A stretch of 23,284 nucleotides of DNA from Nemertoderma westbladi (lineage: Eukaryota > Xenacoelomorpha > Nemertodermatida > Nemertodermatidae). The stretch covers positions 1 to 23,284 of the forward strand of contig JAUCBJ010000008.1 in the NCBI GenBank assembly GCA_032718475.1. The letters run 5' to 3'. The notes under the pieces are model-generated. The model was not told the DNA's origin. It made no database searches and was given only the letters and a program-made list of their open reading frames with translations. Each line of letters begins with the position of its first letter. The first letter of the stretch is position 1. The position numbers were made by a program, and so were the translations under genes. Shown here piece by piece: positions 17,402 through 23,284 of this stretch.

Positions 17402-17513
17402 ACTGTGTCATGTACAATGCACACATCTCCAACCAGACACCATATAACATTGGAGGTCTCTAAATGGTCTCCCCATGCTTGACACTTGAACAAAGCAGCC
17501 TCTGCTTTGCATC
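17402..17513 (+). repeat. dispersed ~110-bp repeat, copy 1
   Basis: CTGTGTCATGTACAATGCAC... to TCTGCTTTGCATCGC is repeated in the same orientation at 18839-18954 with scattered mismatches. The core has short inverted ends (TGTCA...TTGACAC). It contains no gene. Confidence 0.85.
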
Positions 17514-18586
17514 GCTTAGCAACCTATGTAAAATCTGGAAATCAATAGGAAATTCATAAAAGGAATTTGTACCAAAAATCAAAAAAAAAATCAAAAAAAA
17601 TCATTTTGTGTAATCACGCAAATTTATTGGAGTAAATTATTGAATCATTTGTTCAGGTAAACCCGAGCAGGGATTTGTTCACAGGATCAGTGTGCAAGTT
17701 CCTTCTCTAGATCTCATAGTGTGGCAACCTTCTGGCGCCAATAAATCTGGAGTCCAGCCAATTACATACCTCCCCTTGCTTCTCAAGGATAAATATAGGT
17801 AGGGGTGTGGCGTGACATTGTTTACGGGAGACGCCTCTATGTAGATATATATAGTATCGTATTGTGTGTTTTAAAATATTGCATGTAAATCGTTTTTTAT
17901 TGATGTCTGCTGATCGTGTCAGTCATAATAATAAGGAAACAATTCCAATAATAATTTCCTGAACTGATTTACTGCGACATTTATTGTTAAAATACAATTT
18001 CTTTGTTGTCACTTCCTTCATATTATTCATGGCTGTTATTGAGAATCACAGCACGACAAAGATTAACAAGCAATCATTATAATGCGGCACCGATTTAATT
18101 ACCCATTGTGTAATGAAATAAAAATAATTTGTAAAAAAAATATTATTGAAGAAATAATGAGTTGACAAGACATGCAGTATGACTAAAGGGTGGGAAATGG
18201 TCAAAAATCTTCTAGGGAGTAAAACATGTCTTGTTTATTCTATGGGTAGGTAAGTAGCAGGTTGTAGTGAGTGATTCTAACCAAAAAAGGTTTTTGTGTT
18301 AAAAGGAACTAAACAGCACATTTGCTAAAGGAGTGGGTTTGAGTTTAGTTTTAACATAAACGAATCTAAAGTGCAAACATTATTCTTGAGAGAAATATAG
18401 AAAGATATACAGTATATATATGAAAGGCCTAAATACTGTAGTTCTCCAAAACATAATAATATCGCATTGACATGTCCAAGTACTTGCAACCCAGCACCAT
18501 AGCTGAAATCCTGTAGGCCTTCAACATCTCACCCGCAGTTCATAACAATGCTAGGCCCCGCAGATTATCACGAAATAGGCTCACAC
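17514..18586. other. no gene recognised
   Basis: Sequence between the two copies of the dispersed repeat. It holds A-rich runs near 17579-17600, a GC-richer patch at about 17700-17850, and otherwise AT-rich unique-looking DNA without convincing frames. Confidence 0.4.
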
Positions 18587-18640
18587 CCCAGTTAATTGGC
18601 ATAGTGGTAGAGTCGTGACTTTTGATTTATAAGGGGGAAA
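18587..18640 (+). repeat. tRNA-like SINE head (Lys-type), 5' half only
   Basis: CCAGTTAATTGGCATAGTGG, then TAGAGTCGTGACTTTTGAT, resembles a tRNA 5' half: the A box is TTGGCATAGTGG and the anticodon loop CTTTTGA would read TTT (Lys). No B box (GGTTCGAATCC) follows, so it is not a working tRNA gene. It is probably a worn tRNA-derived SINE. Confidence 0.5.
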
Positions 18641-18838
18641 GAGGCGAGATAAGATGAGAGATACGCAAAGCTACACTTTTATTTTCTCCCTAAAATCATC
18701 ACGCACAGAATCTATTAATTATTATTAATTGTAATTGGCCCTAAATAATAAATATACAATAGAAATAAGTAGTAATGCTGGGCTCTAACTGCACCAAATC
18801 TCGGGATGGCATATTCACAAGAATGTTACGCCGGGTTC

Positions 18839-18954
18839 ACTGTGTCAAGTACAATGCACACATCTCCAACCAGACACTATATAACATTGGAGGTGTCTCA
18901 TTGGTTCCCCCAAGCTTGACACTAGCTAGAACAAAGCCGCCCCTGCTTTGCAAG
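18839..18954 (+). repeat. dispersed ~110-bp repeat, copy 2
   Basis: This is the partner of 17402-17513. Short inverted ends are clearer here (GTGTCAAG at 18842-18849 against CTTGACAC at about 18915-18922), suggesting a tiny inverted-repeat element. It lies immediately upstream of the LINE C-terminal fragment on the same strand. Confidence 0.85.
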
Positions 18955-18982
18955 ACATTGCTTTCGCCATGAGGAACAGCCA

Positions 18983-19198
18983 GTGCATAATCTTGTGCTG
19001 TGGCAGCCTCATGGAGTGAATAAGCATGGTGGACAGCCCATGACTTTCTTGAGACATATCTTAAAGGACACTGGCCTTGAAGATGCGGTTGATCTAGCAA
19101 ATGTCATGGGTGTTAGGGAGTTGTGGTGGCACAATTTTGTCGACAAGCTGGCACAGCATTCTGAAAAATGCAGCTGCAATGCAGCATGCCGATCCTAG
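18983..19198 (+). pseudogene. non-LTR retrotransposon C-terminal fragment (HGGQ type)
   Basis: The plus-strand frame reads LWQPHGVNKHGGQPMTFLRH, ILKDTGLEDAVDLANVMG, then RELWWHNFVDKLAQ, and stops at about 19198. The HGGQ...DTGL...W pattern is the C-terminal tail of many animal LINE polyproteins. There is no true start codon and nothing of the reverse transcriptase upstream, so it is a 5'-truncated dead copy. It matches the minus-strand fragment at 9690-9872 closely in DNA (for example CTTAAAGGACACTGGCCTTG here). Confidence 0.75.
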
Positions 19199-19199
19199 C

Positions 19200-20390
19200 T
19201 AGTAGTAGTAGTTGTGGTTGGCTGTAGGTTTCTTTGTGATAGAAGATAATGAAGTACATTGCCCAATGCCCACCCACCCGAAAGTAATTCATAATAGAAT
19301 TGTAGGCATCTATCTATATTATGAAATATAAAGATTGGCTATTTATAATTAAATGTGAGGGCAAAGCCAAATTATATAGGTATAAAATTTTGGTGTGGAT
19401 ATAAATTATTTTCAATGATGGACATGCTGGGTTTAAATTTTCTAGAAAGATCATAGATATCGAAATTTTTTTGAATATGCAGAATTTAGCCCACCAAGAC
19501 TAGTAGTATTGTTGTCCTAGGTATTATTATTGAGGCTTTCAATCGTTAGTCTCATAATAATATCAAAATATGTGAAATATTTTAAAAAGCGACTTTGACC
19601 ACGAAAAATGTACTTTATTGAAAAATGGATTATAGGGGGGTAGGCAAAATGTTTGGATTTGCAGCTGCTTTTGAGACGATTTGGTGTTAAAAAAAGAAAT
19701 TAAATTTCGTGGATATTCTAGACCTTTTGGTGGATGTAAAAATCGAACCATAGGTCGAAATGCAAAACTAATTGGAATTCGGATTCAGCGACCCCAAACT
19801 GATGTAAAAAAAATTTCAACCTAATCTAAGAAATAAATTTGAGATCAAAAAAATCAGAAAAAAACGGGGAAACAAATTTGTTGAAAAAATTCCAAAGATT
19901 TTGTACCTCCAATTACGATGAAATTTGATCTGGTAGCAATTGCAATTTTATAAGGTTTACCACGCAGTAGTTCTACTAGACCCAGGTACAGATCCAGAGA
20001 CCCTGCCCATCATCCTCACCCTGAAGGCGCCACCCCATGATTGATGCAGTCGATATGTGAAGGTGGTGGTTTGCCTGCGGAGCGAGGACACCATCTCAAG
20101 AAGCTACGAATGCTGAAAAGTCGCTGCGCTAAGCCCAAACAGTGTTCGTATTCAAACAGCGTCTAAACAGGGTCCTTGTCTTCTTTTTTATATCTGGTTT
20201 AACATTAACAGTATATAAAATCTACAGAAATAAAATAGGTCGTGTATTTTGTTAATGAAACTTCTCACTTGTTTAGTTCTTGTCATTATTTTAGTTTTAT
20301 TTAAATATTTTAGATACCTGTAAATGGCGAAAGACAAACTTAATACGAAATAAATAAGTATACATTGAATACATTAGAAAGAACAGATCT
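19200..20390. other. no gene recognised; one GC-richer island
   Basis: Most is AT-rich with long A and T runs. The block at about 19975-20165 is distinctly GC-richer (ACCCAGGTACAGATCCAGAG, GGTGGTGGTTTGCCTGCGGA) and may be a repeat fragment, but I cannot name it. The last 100 bp before the GPCR exon probably hold its 5' leader; an acceptor-like TTTAAATATTTTAG ends at about 20313. Confidence 0.4.
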
Positions 20391-20394
20391 CGAG

Positions 20395-20627
20395 ATGGCG
20401 GAGGTATCTGCAGTTGATGTTGTTTATGGGCTGAAGATTTGCTGCTCCGCATTTGGTTTGTTTGGCAACTGCTTTGTTATGGTTGTCCTAATTGTAACCA
20501 AAGTGGTCAAAACTAATACTAATCTCTTTATTCTCCATCAAAGCATGATCGATAGTCTATCATGTATTCTATTCCTCTTGTCATTGAGCAAGCAAGACAC
20601 ACCAGTACCGGACCCTGGAGGATTTCG
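20395..20627 (+). CDS. class A (rhodopsin-like) GPCR, first coding exon
   Basis: From the ATG at 20395 (GAGATGGCGG; an in-frame ATG 30 bp upstream is possible but gives an atypical N-terminus), 77 codons plus two bases are read. TM1 spans about residues 11-35 with the conserved GN pair (Asn25, position 1.50). A short basic loop (TKVVKTNTN) follows, then TM2 about 43-65 with NLFILHQSMIDSL and the conserved Asp53 (2.50). The exon ends in extracellular loop 1 at a perfect G|GTAAGT donor (20627/20628), in phase 2. The extracellular N-terminus is only about ten residues and has no signal peptide. It is a seven-helix plasma-membrane receptor fragment coupling to G proteins by family knowledge; the ligand is unknown. 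Its TNLFILHQSMIDSL segment recalls lineage-expanded orphan receptors of echinoderms and lancelets. No exon with TM3 is seen in the remaining 2.6 kb. Confidence 0.78.
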
Positions 20628-20633
20628 GTAAGT
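20628..20633 (+). promoter_or_regulatory. 5' splice donor of the GPCR exon
   Basis: GTAAGT directly follows the last exon base; translation through it meets a stop after one more codon, supporting a real exon end. Confidence 0.7.
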
Positions 20634-21690
20634 AATAATAAATATATTACCTTAGATATAAAACTAAAAATCTTTAGGATTAAATCTAGATTATTCAATG
20701 GACATGTAATTTTAAAATGTAGTCAATATCATGGGGCCGTAAAGGTGTACTATTTTCTCAAAGTGGGTCATATTGGAATATCGAATATGGCGAATAATAA
20801 AATAAAAGTAGACAGAAATCATAATTCTGACTGAAGCTAAATATGACTGACTGACTCTACCTTATGGTGAGCTACAACTACTTGTAGTTTACGTTTTAGT
20901 TACGATAGTTGAGTTTGAGTAAAAAAATAACGAAATTTCAAATTGCGAATTTTCTAATGTAAAATTTAATAGTGAACCATAATGAACCATAAAGGAAACC
21001 TTAATGTAGTTATGATCAATAGCCAAGTTTGAATATCAACAAACTATGAAAAATTGCTCTTGGAGTAGGGGATGTTTCATATCCTATAATGGAGGTTTTA
21101 CATGAGGCAGAAATACAACATTAAACGTACCATCAGTAAGAAATTCCAAGATTATTGGCCAATAATATGTCAGTACTCTTCCACATCAAGGCAGATCCCC
21201 TTCAATCCAGTTCTAGACGCAATGCCTTTGCCCAATTACATATCATGCAAGACTTATCCTTTCAGACATTGTCATTTAAAAACAGTCTATTCGTTTGGAA
21301 TTGCAATACAATAAGGTGCAAAACATTTACACGTACGACAGAACTCCACATTATCATTGAAGTATCCAATTAAATACCAAGTTAGTTGGGAGATGTTAGA
21401 TCCGGTTTTTGTTATTATCTTCATATCACTATTATTCAACAATAGATTTAAACAAAAACTTCCCTTTTCTAGGCTACTTCCACTATTAGTTAGGAAGATT
21501 TAAATCAACCAGACAGGAGCTGTTAAGAGATTTGAAAATCAAGGAAAGAGCTATGGCAGTCCAGTAGCGAAGCTATGCTCCCAGATTCAATGGGGAAGTC
21601 TTAGAAAATGCTGCAATAGATGGTTGCAGAGTCATTCTCACTCATATAGTTAACATGCTATCAGGTATCCCAGATACCCAATGGAAATGA
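20634..21690. other. probable intron 1 of the GPCR, no exon recognised
   Basis: I looked for a TM3 exon (Cys, Trp, then a DRY or ERY-like motif) behind the acceptor-like tracts, for example TTCCCTTTTCTAG at about 21460-21472, and found none. Short overlapping frames at 20562-20834 and 21102-21373 show no family features. Confidence 0.4.
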
Positions 21691-21714
21691 TATTTATTTA
21701 TTTATTTATTTAAT
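21691..21714. repeat. (TTTA)n microsatellite
   Basis: About five TTTA units in a row. Confidence 0.9.
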
Positions 21715-21995
21715 TTAATATCGTACGTTATTAACACAGTAATAAGTACAGCGTAGAAAAGTATACTAATAACTAGGTAGCACAAATAGAGTGTAAAGTA
21801 AGTAAATACAGAGCCAACAGGAACAGACAAACCAGGATTAATGATGGCACATGAATAGAATAGATGCACAACCAATATGAGACAAATGCACAAAAAATAA
21901 TGTTAAATCGTTTACACTGTGGCTATATACTCCAATATATCGTTTAGCTCGTTTGTACTAAAATAAGACCATATATATGCATAATATATATAAAA

Positions 21996-22461
21996 AATTA
22001 CATTAAATTATATTTTCTCATAAATATATATAAACCACTCAGTCACTTAAAAATCGCTACTATTTTCTGACAATTTTCGGGTTTAACACAACCCTTCAAT
22101 GTTGTTCTAAAAAGGTTTTCCTCAATTTTAAAACAATTATGGAAAAATAATATTTTTTATTTATTTTTTTGCATGTGTTGGGCCGAGATTTGGCTCATCA
22201 GCTACACTAACCCGTGCAGGACACATGTTAATCTAACTAACTACACCAAAAACCAGCTAAACACACGCACGCAGAAACAAAATAGTATTGCATTCCAGAT
22301 CAAATACACAATCAGTCCCTTACCAACGCTAAATATTTTTAACTGATTTTACTCTTGCTAATTTTGGCCTAACTACGAAAATGGTTGGGATAATAGTAAC
22401 GATTTTTAAGTGACTGAGTGGTTTATATATATTTATGAGAAAATAGAATTTAATGTAATTA
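21996..22461. mobile_element. MITE-like element with ~69-bp inverted repeats
   Basis: The left arm 21996-22064 (AATTACATTAAATTATATTT, through AACCACTCAGTCACTTAAAA, to CTACTATT) is inverted at 22392-22461 with only about two mismatches. The centre is about 330 bp with no coding capacity. The near-perfect arms imply recent insertion or low age. The target duplication is unclear because the flanks are AT-rich, so the superfamily is not assigned. Confidence 0.82.
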
Positions 22462-22520
22462 TTTATTGGTACCCACCAGACACACGTATGGTTGGTGTTG
22501 AGAGAGATAATAAAATTTTT

Positions 22521-22551
22521 GTATATATAATATATATATAATATAATCTAG
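22521..22551. repeat. TA-rich microsatellite
   Basis: Alternating TATATAATATATATATAATA stretch. Confidence 0.8.
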
Positions 22552-22618
22552 TGTTCTTGAACAATTCAATATTCATGAAATCGTTACAAAGTCGATTATG
22601 GTAGATAGCTGCTCAGTA

Positions 22619-22651
22619 GGGGGGGTAGGGGGGGGGGGGGGGGGGGGGGGG
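22619..22651. repeat. poly-G tract (G7-TA-G24)
   Basis: Seven G, then TA, then 24 G. This can form G-quadruplexes and is prone to length error in sequencing, so the exact count should be doubted. Confidence 0.85.
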
Positions 22652-23230
22652 TGATCCCCTATTTTTGAAATTGTAAAAAAACTATTTTTGAAAATGCCTC
22701 TTTCATATTTTGTATAGATAGATATTCCAGTATTGGAAGACTAAATGGTTGGGGTCTAACTCCCTGGATGCTAAAATGAAAACGTAGAGTTTACCGATAG
22801 ATTTCTGCCTCAGTGGGCCTTCTTCAGGGTATTAATAAATCAAAATGGAATTATATATTAAAACTAAACGAAAAAACACAGGAAAAAACAGTTGGCCTAA
22901 TTTAGCCTAATTAATAATTCGAGGTTGTATTTACCAGTAAAAACCTATAGTACAGTAGTAGTCCTAAAAGTTCATTGATGCATATCATCCTAAAAAAACA
23001 CTAAGGTATGAACAGTCTGGCGGTGTATTTTATAAAATGACATGGTGCTCAACTTCCTGATAACAACAATATGAATTTCATAATTTTGCAATGCAGTAAT
23101 GTATCAAAATAGTCTGGCGGTGTAATATACCAACCTGCAAGCTGTAAGGCAGGACAAAACACTGCTAACTGGTCTACTGAAGCAAAGAGTAAAGCTGTCT
23201 GTACCGGTTCACTGTAGCAGTGATAAGTAA
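22652..23230. other. no gene recognised
   Basis: This is AT-rich DNA. AGTCTGGCGGTGTA occurs twice (about 23016 and 23112), about 96 bp apart, perhaps a worn duplication. No coding frames of note. Confidence 0.4.
22802..22827 (-). ncRNA. weak hammerhead-ribozyme-like core
   Basis: On the minus strand CTGAAGA (matching CUGANGA) is followed by a GCC...GGC hairpin and then GAAA, the order of a hammerhead core with a minimal stem II. An extra A precedes GAAA, and I could not place stem III with an NUH cleavage site. It may be a decayed ribozyme of a Penelope-like or other retroelement, or chance. Confidence 0.22.
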
Positions 23231-23233
23231 ACA

Positions 23234-23284
23234 GTAGTGGGCATGGCCTCTATAGCATGGCCTCTGGTGCATGGTAGTGGGCAT
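23234..23284. repeat. start of a ~40-bp tandem repeat at the window edge
   Basis: GTAGTGGGCAT at 23234-23244 recurs at 23274-23284, and GCATGGCCTCT occurs at 23241 and 23255. A tandem array probably continues beyond the window. Confidence 0.6.

Noticed and set aside
18587-18660. Functional tRNA gene
   Set aside because: No T arm, B box or acceptor stem can be formed.
21702-21893. 63-codon minus-strand hydrophobic frame after the GPCR exon
   Set aside because: Wrong strand for the receptor, includes the TTTA microsatellite and lacks receptor motifs.

Overview
The window looks like AT-rich, gene-poor, repeat-dense DNA from an animal genome. The evidence is a 77-codon first exon of a class A (rhodopsin-like) GPCR ending at a textbook GTAAGT donor, an animal-type Mutator-like transposase, a hAT element with an 8-bp target duplication, two non-LTR retrotransposon 3' fragments, poly(A)-tailed retrocopies and a 45-bp minisatellite. 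The transposase and retroelement types, and the style of the GPCR exon, recall marine invertebrates (echinoderm, hemichordate or lancelet-like). That is recognition only; the species cannot be fixed from the window.

Layout. 1-945: two compact intronless minus-strand reading frames, a RING-finger protein running off the left edge and an unrecognised 148-residue protein; their packing recalls a large DNA virus or a Maverick/Polinton-type element, which is unproven. 946-2005: degenerate duplicated sequence and a 14-bp-stem hairpin. 2106-3788: Mutator-like transposase pseudogene (minus strand) with several frameshifts and a stop. 4300-5190: diverged tandem and inverted repeats. 6200-8765: 45-bp minisatellite built round a 14-bp perfect palindrome, interrupted by two poly(A)-tailed insertions in opposite orientations. 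8766-9690: anonymous AT-rich DNA with one juxtaposed 3'/5' splice-site motif. 9690-10358: two decayed LINE 3' fragments on the minus strand.

10360-15594 is the centrepiece: a roughly 5.2-kb element with long, diverged terminal inverted repeats (GTGGGRTCGCTTAAGG ends) and subterminal ~125-131-bp repeats carrying RFX X-box-like motifs, two of them perfect (GTTACCATGGCAAC). It contains a 0.68-kb internal direct duplication, an inverted partial copy, coding remnants, and a nested 1.85-kb hAT element, which itself seems to hold a TTAA-flanked element.

15595-20390: no convincing gene. It holds a small CAATTGCCCCC inverted-repeat element, a dispersed ~110-bp repeat pair, a tRNA-like SINE head and a LINE C-terminal fragment. 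20395-20627: GPCR exon 1 (TM1-TM2); no later exon is visible, so the gene either continues beyond the window or the exon is orphaned. The rest is probably intronic or intergenic, with a ~466-bp MITE-like inverted-repeat element, a G24 tract and a weak hammerhead-like motif.

The genes do not form a pathway. The window reads as layered mobile-element insertions beside one host receptor exon. All functional statements are read by eye from sequence and known family motifs; no database search was run.
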